Assembly (NCBI GenBank): GCA_023458595.1
Contig: JAEWYT010000105.1
Coordinates: forward strand, 3,211 to 67,210
Length of the DNA stretch: 64,000 nucleotides
DNA from: Pseudomonadota bacterium
GTDB taxonomy: Bacteria > Pseudomonadota > Alphaproteobacteria > Rhizobiales > Tepidamorphaceae
Reading direction: 5' to 3'
Shown here: positions 1 through 8,112 of the stretch, in pieces
How positions within the stretch are numbered: position 1 is the stretch's first letter
Layout: each line of letters starts with the position of its first letter
Position numbers and translations under genes: made by a program
Notes under the pieces: model-generated
Database searches by the model: none
Told to the model about the DNA's origin: nothing
The model's input: the letters and a program-made list of their open reading frames with translations, nothing else

Positions 1-19
1 GAAGGCGCCGCCTGACACC

Positions 20-1192
20 TCACACCAGCGCGGCTTCCAACGCCACGAAGAAGCGCTCGACGTCCTCGTCGTCGTTGTAGAGATGCGGCGTGACGCGGAT
101 CGAGTCGCCGCGCACGCTGACATGGACGTTGTGGCTCTTCAGCGTGTCGAGAAGCGTCGGCGGTATGCCGCCCGTATGGCGCAGGCCGAGGAAATGCGGC
201 GCGCGGAACTCCTCCGGCGGCGCCGCGAAGCCGAGGCTCGACGCGCGCGCGACGATCTCGCGGTTGCGCCCGGCCAGCGTCTCGGCGATGCGCGGGACGC
301 CCCATTCCAGGATCTGCCCCAGCGCGACCGCCGCCATCGGCATCAGGTGGAAGTTCGAGCGCTCGCCCATGTCGTAGCGGCGCGCGCCGGGCTCGTAGCC
401 GTCCTGGTAGTCGACGAGGCGGGCGAAATCCTGCGCGCCGGCCCTCGTTATCCAGCCCTCCTCCAGCGGCCGGCCGTCCTGGCGGTGCGGCGCGACATAG
501 AGGAAGCCGAGCGAGTAGGGGCCGAGCAGCCACTTGTAGGTGGCGGCGACGGCGAAGTCCGGCTTCACCGCCTCGACGTCGAAGGGCATGACGCCGGCCG
601 ACTGGGTCAGGTCGAGCACCAGCGCGGCGCCGTGCGTGCGGGCGGCGGCGCCGACCTTTTCCAGATCGACCAGCGAGCCGTCGGTCCACAGGCAGTTCGG
701 CGCGGCGACGATCGCGGTCCTGTCGCCGATCGCGGCGAGCAGGGCGGAGGTCCAGTCGACCGCGCCGTTGGCGCCGGTCGCCTCCTCGCGGCCGATCGTG
801 CGCACGCTGGCGCCGGTGTCGTCGGCCAAGCGCCGCCAGGCGTAGACGTTCGAGGGGAACTGGTCGGCGAGCACGAGGATCTCCGCGCCCTTCGAGACGG
901 GCAGGTTGGCGGCGGCGACGGCGATGCCGTAGGAGGCCGACGGCACGATCGCGATCGCGTCGGCGGGCGCGTTGACGATGCGGCCGAACAGACCGCGGAC
1001 GGCATCGGACTCGGAGAAGAAGTCGGGCGGCGTCAGCGTCCAGGGATGGGCCTTGCGGCGGATCCCGGCGTCTCCGGCGGCCACCGCCGCGTTCATCAGC
1101 GGCGCCATGTAGGCGCAGTTCATCCAGGCCACGTCGCGGGGGATGTCGAACAGATCGCGCTGGCTGCCGAGGAGGTCGGTGCGGGTCGTCAT
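20..1192 (-). CDS. class V PLP aminotransferase (cysteine desulfurase/epimerase-like)
   Basis: About 390 aa. This is a fold-type I, PLP-dependent enzyme of the class V aminotransferase family. The probable Schiff-base lysine lies in ATYKWLLG near residue 220, and the cofactor-binding Asp is in LVLDLTQSAG near residue 194. The start is placed at MTTRTDLL because a GAAGG-type ribosome site precedes it; the longer open frame begins only at a TTG. The family includes cysteine desulfurases, isopenicillin-N-epimerase-like enzymes and kynureninase relatives. No cysteine-bearing SufS active-site loop was recognised, so the substrate is unknown. It is transcribed alone, divergently from the first omp gene. 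Confidence 0.85.
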   Translation of the reverse strand: MTTRTDLLGSQRDLFDIPRDVAWMNCAYMAPLMNAAVAAGDAGIRRKAHPWTLTPPDFFSESDAVRGLFGRIVNAPADAIAIVPSASYGIAVAAANLPVSKGAEILVLADQFPSNVYAWRRLADDTGASVRTIGREEATGANGAVDWTSALLAAIGDRTAIVAAPNCLWTDGSLVDLEKVGAAARTHGAALVLDLTQSAGVMPFDVEAVKPDFAVAATYKWLLGPYSLGFLYVAPHRQDGRPLEEGWITRAGAQDFARLVDYQDGYEPGARRYDMGERSNFHLMPMAAVALGQILEWGVPRIAETLAGRNREIVARASSLGFAAPPEEFRAPHFLGLRHTGGIPPTLLDTLKSHNVHVSVRGDSIRVTPHLYNDDEDVERFFVALEAALV

Positions 1193-1291
1193 CGTCTTGC
1201 CTTCGTCGGGAGTTCCGTCCGCCCGGGCTGTAGCGCGTTTGCGTCCGCGACGCAAAGGAGCGCCGCGCGCCGCCGCGGCGGAAGCCGATCA

Positions 1292-1350
1292 TTAACAAAC
1301 GTGGTTAAAAAACTCGGTTAAACCGCCCTTAACCAATCTCCCTCATAGTC
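1292..1350 (+). promoter_or_regulatory. phased TTAA array (CtrA-type boxes) and promoter of omp gene 1
   Basis: Four TTAA half-sites start at 1292, 1305, 1318 and 1329, giving spacers of 9, 9 and 7 bases. The last pair (1318-1332) is a perfect TTAA-N7-TTAA, the classical CtrA box. A CATAGT hexamer at 1344 may be the -10 element. The same array and hexamer recur before the second omp gene. Binding by CtrA is an inference; another TTAA-reading regulator is possible. Confidence 0.7.
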
Positions 1351-1418
1351 ATCGTGGAGTCGATTCACTGGCGCGGCGGATCTGGTTCGCCGGTCGCAGC
1401 GATGGGGAAGTAGAAGTC

Positions 1419-2189
1419 ATGAGGGAAATTCTGAGAGCCACGATGGCGGCGACGATCGCCGCCGCCGCGATGGCGGGATCGGCGCAGGCGGCCGACGTTC
1501 CCATAATTCCGGTCGTCGAGGCCCCGGTGATCGGCGGCTGGTACCTGCGCGGCTACATCGGCATGACCAACCAGCAGGTCGACAAGCTCGACAACGTGCT
1601 GTTCACGCCCGGCACCGTCGATTTCATCGACGACGGCTCGTTCGACGCGGCGCCCCTCTACGGTATCGGCGTCGGCTACCAGTTCAACGAATGGTTCCGC
1701 GTGGACCTGACCGGCGAATACCGCGGGAAGGCGAGCTTCACCGCCCTCGACCGCTACGACTGGAACAACGACGGCGTCTGGGACGGCACCAACCAGTACA
1801 CCGCGACCAAGAACGAGTGGCTGATCCTCGCCAACGGCTACGTCGACCTCGGCACCTGGTGGGGCATCACCCCCTATGTCGGCGCCGGCCTCGGCACCGC
1901 CAACGTGACGATCGGCGACTTCACCGACGTGAACGTGCCGAACGCGGGCGTCGCCTACGCCGATTCGTCCTCGAAATGGAACTTCGCCTGGGCGCTGCAC
2001 GCCGGGGCGGCCTGGGCGGTCACCCAGAACGTCTCGGTCGATCTGGGCTATCGGTACGTGGATCTCGGCGACGGCACGACCGGCGACATCATCGCCTACA
2101 CCGGCGCCAACACCGTCAACAATCCGATGGAATTCCACAGCATCACCTCGCACGACCTCCATCTCGGCGTGCGCTACGCCTTCCAGTAG
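1419..2189 (+). CDS. outer membrane beta-barrel protein, Omp25/RopB-like (copy 1)
   Basis: 256 aa. A Sec signal peptide ends at AQA near residue 24. It is followed by an eight-stranded-barrel type sequence with alternating aromatic strands: WYLRGYIG, GVGYQFNEWFRVDLTG, LGTWWGITPYVGAGLG, VDLGYRYVDLGDG and a terminal strand LGVRYAFQ. This matches the Omp25/Omp31 or RopB surface proteins of Hyphomicrobiales, which stabilise the outer membrane. It is paralogous to the next gene, sharing motifs WYLRG, GYQFNxWFRVD, YVDLGTW/YFDLGTW and WNFAWAL. It is preceded by the TTAA array and followed by its own terminator, so it is monocistronic. Confidence 0.88.
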   Translation: MREILRATMAATIAAAAMAGSAQAADVPIIPVVEAPVIGGWYLRGYIGMTNQQVDKLDNVLFTPGTVDFIDDGSFDAAPLYGIGVGYQFNEWFRVDLTGEYRGKASFTALDRYDWNNDGVWDGTNQYTATKNEWLILANGYVDLGTWWGITPYVGAGLGTANVTIGDFTDVNVPNAGVAYADSSSKWNFAWALHAGAAWAVTQNVSVDLGYRYVDLGDGTTGDIIAYTGANTVNNPMEFHSITSHDLHLGVRYAFQ

Positions 2190-2230
2190 GGATCGCGGGT
2201 CGCCGGGCGCAAGGCCCGGCAGGCAGGACG

Positions 2231-2269
2231 AGGCGGCGGGCTTCCGGGGGCCCGCCGCCTTTTGCTTTT
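2231..2269 (+). terminator. intrinsic terminator after omp gene 1
   Basis: An 11-bp perfect GC-rich stem (2231-2241 with 2250-2260) with an 8-base loop is followed by TTTGCTTTT. Confidence 0.85.
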
Positions 2270-2339
2270 ACGGGCATCCGGCCTGTTGCGCGAAGATCAC
2301 AGCGGCCGTGCCCGAAGCATCCGCCAAGCAACAACGGCC

Positions 2340-2399
2340 TTAACGAACGTAGTTAAGGAACGTGGTTAAGACGGCCTTAACGATTGGCGGCGCATAGTC
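2340..2399 (+). promoter_or_regulatory. phased TTAA array and promoter of omp gene 2
   Basis: TTAA half-sites start at 2340, 2353, 2366 and 2377, with the same 9-9-7 spacers as the array before copy 1. Bases between the sites are also conserved (RAACGTRG in the first spacer, GCCYTTAAC at the end). CATAGTC follows at 2393, 16 bases after the last TTAA start (15 in copy 1). The last pair is a perfect TTAA-N7-TTAA. Confidence 0.7.
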
Positions 2400-2466
2400 C
2401 GGTGCGAACGTAACAGCGCGGTTCCCGGAGTCTGGCGGGGCGCGCACAGACTACGGAGTCGGGCCC

Positions 2467-3225
2467 ATGGGCAGCCTCACCAAATTCATTGCGGCGACGG
2501 GAGTTTCGCTGGTGCTCGCGGCGGGCGGCGCCCAGGCGGCGGACATGTCGGACGCCTTCCTCGAGCCGATCCTGCCGGTCGAGATCGGCTCGGCCTGGTA
2601 CCTGCGCGGCGACATCGGCTATCACATCGCGACGTCGCCCAACGCGACCTACACGCTGACGGCCCCCAACACCGTCCTGACGAACACCAACGTATCGCTC
2701 GACGACGCCTTCATGGTGGGCGGCGGCTTCGGCTACCAGTTCAATCCCTGGTTCCGCGTCGACGCGACGGCGGACTACATCCTGCCGGGCAACTTCTCGG
2801 CGAACGTGCCCTGCACTGTCGCGGCGTGCGGCTCGCCGTTCTCGAACGCGACGGCCGAAATCTCCTCCTGGGCCACCCTGGTCAACGCCTATTTCGACCT
2901 CGGCACCTGGGCCGGCCTGACGCCCTATGTCGGCGGCGGCATCGGCGCGGCGAACATCAACATCAAGGGCTATCAGTCCAACAATCCGCCGGCCAACCCG
3001 GCGACCCTGCGGTCGGTCGCCTCCGATTCCAACTCGTGGAACTTCGCCTGGGCCCTCATGGCCGGCGCCAGCTACGCCATGACCGAGAACGCGCTGCTCG
3101 ATTTCAACTACCGCTACCTCTCTCTCGGCGACGTGAGCACCAACGACCAGCGGGCGAACCACATCGAGGTCACCGATCTCGACGCGCACGAATTCCGGAT
3201 CGGCTTCCGCTACCTGATCGACTGA
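2467..3225 (+). CDS. outer membrane beta-barrel protein, Omp25/RopB-like (copy 2)
   Basis: 252 aa. The signal peptide ends at AQA near residue 24, and beta-barrel strands follow (WYLRGDIGYHI, GGGFGYQFNPWFRVDATADY, FDLGTWAGLTPYVGGGIGAANI, LLDFNYRYLSLGD, FRIGFRYLID). It is clearly a paralogue of the preceding gene, in tandem orientation, but carries an insert with two cysteines (CTVAAC) around residues 117-122 that copy 1 lacks. It has its own TTAA-array promoter and its own terminator, so the two copies can be expressed independently. It is probably a structural envelope protein of the outer membrane. Confidence 0.88.
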   Translation: MGSLTKFIAATGVSLVLAAGGAQAADMSDAFLEPILPVEIGSAWYLRGDIGYHIATSPNATYTLTAPNTVLTNTNVSLDDAFMVGGGFGYQFNPWFRVDATADYILPGNFSANVPCTVAACGSPFSNATAEISSWATLVNAYFDLGTWAGLTPYVGGGIGAANINIKGYQSNNPPANPATLRSVASDSNSWNFAWALMAGASYAMTENALLDFNYRYLSLGDVSTNDQRANHIEVTDLDAHEFRIGFRYLID

Positions 3226-3255
3226 ACACGCCCTTTCGATCGATCATCGCATGAA

Positions 3256-3284
3256 GAAAGCGGCGGGGGTTCCCCGCCGCTTTC
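3256..3284. terminator. hairpin terminator between omp gene 2 and the convergent gene
   Basis: A 13-bp perfect stem (3256-3268 with 3272-3284) with a 3-base loop lies between two convergent genes. Stem ends are GAAAG/CTTTC, so it could serve both directions. Confidence 0.8.
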
Positions 3285-3315
3285 CGTATTCGCCGCGCCG
3301 TGAAGCGATCCGCGC

Positions 3316-3774
3316 TCAGTTCGTCCGCCTGATGCGGCCCTTCCACCGCAGCGTGCATCCTGCGTCGCCGCCGTAGTTCGTGAACTCGGCAACCACCGTG
3401 ATCGCGGGCGTATCGGCCGTGAAGTCGGCCGGCGAGATCGACACGAAGCGGAACCTGGCGCCTCTGATCGGCCCGTATCCGCCGGCGGCGACCCCGAACG
3501 CCTGCACGCCGCGGAGCGCGCTGCCGAAACGGCCCGTGCGGCGGACGCCGAAGGCGAAATAGGGCAGGTGCGTCGCGAATTGCGACATGTTGCCGTTGTC
3601 GGAGATCCCGGACGGCCGGAACCGAAGATTCGCTTTCGCCCCCTTCGTCCAGCCGACGTCGATGCAGGTCTGGTTCAGGGCGACGAGCCTGCCGGCCCCC
3701 CGCCACTCCGTTCTGGCTTCGGCGGCGACGACGGACGATGCGAGGACCAGTGCCGCGATAACGAATTTCCTCAT
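3316..3774 (-). CDS. small secreted protein of unknown function
   Basis: 152 aa. The start is set at MRKFVIAALVLASS because GGAGGAAACGC sits directly before it. The longer frame upstream has no such site. A Sec signal peptide ends near AEA-R (residue 20). The mature part has two cysteines (TCIDVG, AGCTLRW) that may form a disulfide, and a Gly/Ala-rich middle (RGVQAFGVAAGGYG). No family was recognised. It is convergent with omp gene 2 and divergent from serC, so it is probably a single-gene unit. Confidence 0.75.
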   Translation of the reverse strand: MRKFVIAALVLASSVVAAEARTEWRGAGRLVALNQTCIDVGWTKGAKANLRFRPSGISDNGNMSQFATHLPYFAFGVRRTGRFGSALRGVQAFGVAAGGYGPIRGARFRFVSISPADFTADTPAITVVAEFTNYGGDAGCTLRWKGRIRRTN

Positions 3775-4000
3775 GCGTTTCCTCCAGCGAGAAATAAATG
3801 CTGCCTCGAAGAATCGCGCCCGTCCGCCAACGGGCGCCGACGCATAGTCGGTCGAGACATTGGCGCGCGCCAGCGCGAATTGCGCCGCCTGCCGGATCCG
3901 ACCGGAACGGATCGGGCCGGGCGCTATGTCGCAGGCCGGCAACGATCCGTCGCATTCATTTCATTTGACAGCCGGCCGGAACGCGCCTATCCGCATCCGT

Positions 4001-4050
4001 GGGACACCCCTCCCCAACGAGGGGCTTCTATCTGGAAGGGTAGACTGGAC
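4001..4050 (+). ncRNA. candidate serC leader RNA motif
   Basis: Two adjacent hairpins lie just before serC. The first is CCCCTC (4007-4012) with GAGGGG (4019-4024). The second is CTTC (4025-4028) with GAAG (4035-4038), whose 3' arm overlaps the Shine-Dalgarno GGAAGGG. An alphaproteobacterial serC motif upstream of serC-serA has been described from comparative genomics. The position and two-hairpin shape fit, but the match to that covariance model was not tested. Confidence 0.55.
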
Positions 4051-5226
4051 ATGACCACGACTGCCAAACCGGCCGTGCGGCCGGCTAATCCCAATTTCTC
4101 CTCCGGACCCTGCGCCAAGCGGCCGAACTGGTCGCCCGAGGCGCTCTCGAACGCGCTCGTCGGCCGTTCGCACCGCTCGAAGCCCGGCAAGGAGCGCCTT
4201 CACAAGGCGATCGAGCTCACCCGCGAGATCCTGCAGGTGCCCGCCGACTACCGCATCGGCATCGTGCCGGCGTCCGATACCGGCGCCGTCGAGATGGCGC
4301 TGTGGTCGATGCTCGGCGCCCGCGGCGTCGAGATGCTCGCCTGGGAGAGCTTCGGCGAGGGCTGGGTGACGGATGTCGTCAAGCAGCTCGACCTCGCCGA
4401 CGCCAGGATCACCAAGGCCGGCTACGGCGCGCTGCCCGATCTCTCCGCCGTCGATTTCGGCCGCGACGTGGTGTTCACCTGGAACGGCACGACCTCGGGC
4501 GTGCGGGTTCCGGACGCAGACTGGATTCCCGCCGACCGGCAGGGCCTGACGATCTGCGACGCGACGTCGGCGGCCTTTGCGCAGAGGCTCGACTGGGCGA
4601 AGCTCGACGTCGTCACCTTCTCCTGGCAGAAGGTGCTGGGCGGCGAGGCGGCGCACGGCATGCTGATCCTCTCCCCGCGCGCGGTCGAGCGGCTCGAGAC
4701 CTATACGCCTGCCTGGCCGCTGCCGAAGATCTTCAGGATGACGAAGTCCGGCAAGCTCAACGAGGGCATCTTCAAGGGCGAGACCATCAACACGCCGTCG
4801 ATGCTCTGCGTCGAGGACTATATCGACGCGCTTCAATGGGCGAAGTCGGCGGGCGGCCTCGACGGGCTGATCGCCCGGGCGGACGCCAATGCGGCGGCGG
4901 TCGCCGAATGGGTGGCGAAGACGGCCTGGATCGACTTCCTGGCGAGCGAGCCGGCGACACGGTCGAACACGTCCGTCTGTCTGGTCTTCGCCGATCCGGA
5001 GATCGCCGCGAAGCCTGTCGAGGACCAGGCGGCCTTCGCCAAGAAGGTCGTGGCGCTTCTCGACAAGGAGGGCGTCGCCTACGACATCGCCTACTACCGC
5101 GATGCCCCTCCGGGCCTTCGCATCTGGTGCGGCGCGACGGTCGAGGCCGCAGACGTCGCGGCGCTGACGTCGTGGCTCGACTGGGCCTTCGCCGCGGCGA
5201 AGTCCGAGCTCGCCCAGGCGGCCTGA
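4051..5226 (+). CDS. serC: phosphoserine aminotransferase
   Basis: 391 aa. It converts 3-phosphohydroxypyruvate and glutamate to 3-phosphoserine and 2-oxoglutarate, the second step of serine synthesis; the family is also tied to pyridoxal synthesis. The sequence has NPNFSSGPCAKRP at the N terminus, the PLP lysine in TFSWQKVLGGE (K194) and GIFKGETINTPSML in the core. The length is that of the long alphaproteobacterial SerC type. The ATG at 4051 follows GGAAGGG. It is followed by serA, so two consecutive steps of one pathway lie together. Confidence 0.96.
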   Translation: MTTTAKPAVRPANPNFSSGPCAKRPNWSPEALSNALVGRSHRSKPGKERLHKAIELTREILQVPADYRIGIVPASDTGAVEMALWSMLGARGVEMLAWESFGEGWVTDVVKQLDLADARITKAGYGALPDLSAVDFGRDVVFTWNGTTSGVRVPDADWIPADRQGLTICDATSAAFAQRLDWAKLDVVTFSWQKVLGGEAAHGMLILSPRAVERLETYTPAWPLPKIFRMTKSGKLNEGIFKGETINTPSMLCVEDYIDALQWAKSAGGLDGLIARADANAAAVAEWVAKTAWIDFLASEPATRSNTSVCLVFADPEIAAKPVEDQAAFAKKVVALLDKEGVAYDIAYYRDAPPGLRIWCGATVEAADVAALTSWLDWAFAAAKSELAQAA

Positions 5227-5248
5227 GGGCCGGCACCAACCCCACCAT

Positions 5249-5353
5249 CGTCATCCCGGACATCGCGCAAGCGATCATCCGGGATCGCACCGGACCGCAG
5301 CGCTTCGGTTCCCGGCGATCCCGGCTCCCCGCCTCGCTCCGGCCGGGATGACG
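5249..5353. repeat. 105-bp palindromic intergenic repeat
   Basis: Perfect 11-base inverted ends, CGTCATCCCGG (5249-5259) and CCGGGATGACG (5343-5353), bound the element. Internal palindromic segments lie between them (ATCCGGGATCGC, GCGATCCCGG). The layout resembles the dispersed palindromic elements found between genes in Hyphomicrobiales. It sits between serC and serA and would fold into a long RNA hairpin if cotranscribed. No second copy was seen in this window. Confidence 0.7.
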
Positions 5354-5392
5354 AAAGCCAGACGACGTTTCCGAACCAAGGACCATCAGACC

Positions 5393-6979
5393 ATGGCACC
5401 TCGCGTACTCATCTCCGACAAGCTGTCGACCGCCGCCGTGCAGATCTTCAAGGACCGCGGCATCGAGGTGGACTACGAGCCCGCCCTCGGCGCCGACAAG
5501 GAAGCCTTCGCCGCCTGCGTCGGCGACTACGACGGGCTCGCGATCCGGTCGGCCTCGAAGGTGACCGAGAAGGTCATCGCCGCGGCCGAGAGGCTGCGGG
5601 TGATCGGCCGGGCCGGCATCGGCGTCGACAATGTCGACATTCCCGCGGCGACCAAGCGCGGCATCATCGTGATGAACACGCCGTTCGGCAATTCGATCAC
5701 GACGGCCGAGCATGCCATCTCGCTGATGCTGTCGCTCGCCCGCCAGATCCCCGCCGCCGACGCCTCCACGCAGGCGGGCAAGTGGGAGAAGAACCGCTTC
5801 ATGGGCGTCGAGGTGACGGCCAAGGTGCTCGGCGTGATCGGCTGCGGCAACATCGGCTCGATCGCCGCCGACCGCGCGCAGGGCCTCCGCATGAAGGTCG
5901 TCGCCTACGATCCGTTCCTGTCGGAGGAGCGGGCGAGGGACCTCGGCGTCGAGAAGGTGGAGCTCGAGGAACTGCTCCGTCGCGCCGACTTCATCACCCT
6001 GCACGTGCCGCTGACCGACAAGACCAGGAACATCCTGTCGCGCGAGGCGCTGGCGAAGACGAAGAAGGGCGTGCGCATCGTCAACTGCGCCCGCGGCGGC
6101 CTCGTCGACGAGCAGGCGCTGCGCGAGGCGCTCGAGTCGGGCCAGGTCGCCGGCGCGGCGTTCGACGTGTTCTCGGTGGAGCCGGCGACGGAGAACGTGC
6201 TGTTCGGGGCGCCGAACATGATCTGCACGCCGCATCTGGGCGCCGCCACGACGGAGGCGCAGGAGAACGTCGCCCTGCAGGTCGCCGAGCAGATGTCGGA
6301 CTATCTCCTGACCGGCGCGGTCACGAACGCGCTCAACATGCCCTCGATCAGCGCCGAGGAGGCGCCGCGGCTGAAGCCCTTCGTGACGCTCGCCGAGCAG
6401 CTCGGCTCCTTCGCCGGCCAGCTCACCGAGACCGGCATCAAGGGGCTGCGCCTCGAATATGCCGGGGACGTCGCGGAGATGAACACGAAGGCCCTGAGTT
6501 CCGCGGCGATCGCGGGCGTGCTGCGTCCGCTTCTCCAGGACGTCAACATGGTCTCGGCACCGGCGATCGCGCGCGAGCGCGGAATCGCCATCGAGGAGGT
6601 GCGCCGCGAGCAGCAGGGCGCCTACGAGAACTACGTGCGTCTCACCGTCAAGACCGAACGGCAGGAGCGCTCCGTCGCCGGCACGGTGTTCTCGGACGGG
6701 CGGCCGCGGCTCATCCAGATCAAGGGCATCAACATGGAGGCGGAACTCGCGCCGCACATGCTCTACATCACCAACGAGGACAAGCCCGGCTTCATCGGCG
6801 CGCTCGGCATGCTGCTCGGCAACAAGGGCGTCAACATCGCGACCTTCAACCTCGGCCGCCAGAGCCGGGGCGGGGATGCGATCGCGCTCGTCGAGATCGA
6901 CGAGGCGCTGTCGCCCGACGTGCTCGCGGCCGTCGAGAACCTGCCGCACGTGAAGCAGGCGAAGCCCCTGGCGTTCTGA
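5393..6979 (+). CDS. serA: D-3-phosphoglycerate dehydrogenase
   Basis: 528 aa. It oxidises 3-phosphoglycerate with NAD to 3-phosphohydroxypyruvate, the committed step of serine synthesis. An N-terminal catalytic domain flanks a Rossmann NAD fold (GCGNIG at 150-155). Active-site residues are R234 in NCARGG, E263 in SVEP and H281 in CTPHLGAAT. An intervening domain and a C-terminal ACT domain (about 455-528, DKPGFIGALGMLLG) follow. The length is that of the long type-1 enzyme. The start at MAPRVLISDK has AAGGA upstream; the earlier ATG at 5348 lies inside the repeat and was not used. Confidence 0.97.
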   Translation: MAPRVLISDKLSTAAVQIFKDRGIEVDYEPALGADKEAFAACVGDYDGLAIRSASKVTEKVIAAAERLRVIGRAGIGVDNVDIPAATKRGIIVMNTPFGNSITTAEHAISLMLSLARQIPAADASTQAGKWEKNRFMGVEVTAKVLGVIGCGNIGSIAADRAQGLRMKVVAYDPFLSEERARDLGVEKVELEELLRRADFITLHVPLTDKTRNILSREALAKTKKGVRIVNCARGGLVDEQALREALESGQVAGAAFDVFSVEPATENVLFGAPNMICTPHLGAATTEAQENVALQVAEQMSDYLLTGAVTNALNMPSISAEEAPRLKPFVTLAEQLGSFAGQLTETGIKGLRLEYAGDVAEMNTKALSSAAIAGVLRPLLQDVNMVSAPAIARERGIAIEEVRREQQGAYENYVRLTVKTERQERSVAGTVFSDGRPRLIQIKGINMEAELAPHMLYITNEDKPGFIGALGMLLGNKGVNIATFNLGRQSRGGDAIALVEIDEALSPDVLAAVENLPHVKQAKPLAF

Positions 6980-6984
6980 GGCGC

Positions 6985-7019
6985 GGCGCGCGGGGCGGGT
7001 CGAAGCTCGCCCCCGCGCC
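6985..7019 (+). terminator. GC-rich hairpin after serA
   Basis: An imperfect stem (6985-6997 with 7008-7019) of nearly pure G/C lies directly after the serA stop. There is no U-tract, so intrinsic termination is uncertain. Confidence 0.4.
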
Positions 7020-7114
7020 GTGTCGTGGACCGAAAGGCGCTGGCTTTTTGCCTTACTCTACGTAAAATCACCTTCCGGTGGCACTTCTGGCCGATCGACA
7101 CCGGAGACGCCTCG

Positions 7115-7525
7115 ATGCGCCGCAGCCTTCCCGCCGCCGTTTTCTGTGCGATCGTTGCCGCATCCGCTCCGGGTGCCGGTCATGCCGATACCGTCGAACC
7201 ATCGGCCGCGGACGGCTCGCTCGGGACCGCCATGATGTATGCGGCGGTCAGGTCGCTTGGCGATCTGGCGCACGGCGCGGGAGTGGTTTCCTCCGAGAGG
7301 GTATCGACCGGGTGGTACCGGGTCGTCTTCCAGCGCTCGACCAACAATTGCGGCATCAGCGCGACCACGGGAAACGTCGATCCCGGCGATGGAGCGGCGG
7401 GGTTCGGCAGCGCCTCCGTCGAATCCGGTCTGACGAATCCGCAGATCGTGACAGTGGCCACCAGGAATGACGCCGGGACCGCCCAGGACCGGGGCTTCTT
7501 CGTGACGGTCTTCTGCGCGCGCTAA
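7115..7525 (+). CDS. small secreted protein, GVVSSxRVSTG family (copy 1)
   Basis: 136 aa. The start is at MRRSLPAAVF, with GGAG about 9 bases upstream. A signal peptide ends at GHA (residue 24). The mature domain has GVVSSERVSTGWYRV then FQRSTNNC at residues 56-79 and ends FFVTVFCAR. The same framework, GVVSSxRVSTGxYxVxFxRSxxNC ... VFC, recurs in the gene at 48436. Two conserved cysteines suggest a disulfide. Similar beta-rich modules with the pattern GxYxVxFxRxVxxC occur at the C termini of some phage-tail and collagen-like proteins (recalled, not searched). Exported; function unknown. Confidence 0.8.
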   Translation: MRRSLPAAVFCAIVAASAPGAGHADTVEPSAADGSLGTAMMYAAVRSLGDLAHGAGVVSSERVSTGWYRVVFQRSTNNCGISATTGNVDPGDGAAGFGSASVESGLTNPQIVTVATRNDAGTAQDRGFFVTVFCAR

Positions 7526-7631
7526 AGCCTTTCAGGGTCAAATGGAAGCAATTCTGTTTGCGGTCGCCTCGCCGCTCGCAAACACTCGGGGACGGATGCG
7601 TCAGAATGGTTCTATTTGACCCTGAAAGGCT
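7526..7631. repeat. 106-bp inverted-repeat element between convergent genes
   Basis: The 18-base arms are perfect: AGCCTTTCAGGGTCAAAT (7526-7543) and its complement (7614-7631). Complementarity extends imperfectly inward (GAA-CA-TTCTG). The interior holds more palindromic sequence around GCGGTCGCCTCGCCGC. It begins one base after the stop at 7525 and ends 34 bases before the convergent gene, so it may be a bidirectional terminator. Its length and form also suggest a dispersed MITE-like repeat. Confidence 0.75.
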
Positions 7632-7665
7632 CCAGGGTGGCCGACGGTTCGCCTGCGATCGGATC

Positions 7666-8112
7666 CTACCCGCCTTCCGCCGTCACATGCCCCTCGTAAC
7701 GGGGCAGGTCGTCGGTGATCGTGTGCCACGGCGCCATCGAGCCGACGAAGATGTGCGCGGACGGGCGGATCGACGGCGCGTCGACTAGGGTTCCCAAGGA
7801 TACGTGCACATAGGCTCCGTCGCGCACGACGGAGAAGAGCAGCGAGCCGCAGGCGCCGCAGCGGACGTCCCGCCCGTCCGCATCGCCGTAGATCAGCAGG
7901 CTGTCCTCGCCGCCGGTGATCGACAGGCTGTCGCGGCCGATGCCGGCGAAGGGCTTGAAGGCCGAGCCGGTCGCCCGCCGACAGTTCGAGCAGTGGCAGT
8001 TCAGCGCGTATTCGAACGCGTCCTCGACCGCGTAGCGGACCGCGCCGCACAGGCACGATCCGGCGAGCGCCCGGGCCGGCGTCGGATCGCTCGCCACCGC
8101 GCCGCGCCTCAT
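7666..8112 (-). CDS. GFA/CENP-V family zinc-binding protein
   Basis: 148 aa. Members of the glutathione-dependent formaldehyde-activating (GFA) family bind zinc through cysteines. The set seen here is C20/C22 (SCLCGAVRY), C39/C41/C44 (NCHCSNCRR) and C85/C88 (RCGACGS). The start codon overlaps the stop of the upstream SCO1 gene (ATGA), so it is the last gene of the copper-related operon and is translationally coupled. A true formaldehyde-glutathione activity is not assured; many members are uncharacterised zinc proteins. Confidence 0.88.
   Translation of the reverse strand: MRRGAVASDPTPARALAGSCLCGAVRYAVEDAFEYALNCHCSNCRRATGSAFKPFAGIGRDSLSITGGEDSLLIYGDADGRDVRCGACGSLLFSVVRDGAYVHVSLGTLVDAPSIRPSAHIFVGSMAPWHTITDDLPRYEGHVTAEGG

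Noticed and set aside
4787..6949. A 720-codon open frame antisense to serC-serA
   Set aside because: GC-rich codon bias leaves the antisense strand open. The product is Arg/Asp-rich with no domain and no ribosome site, and it covers serA, which has a complete family signature.
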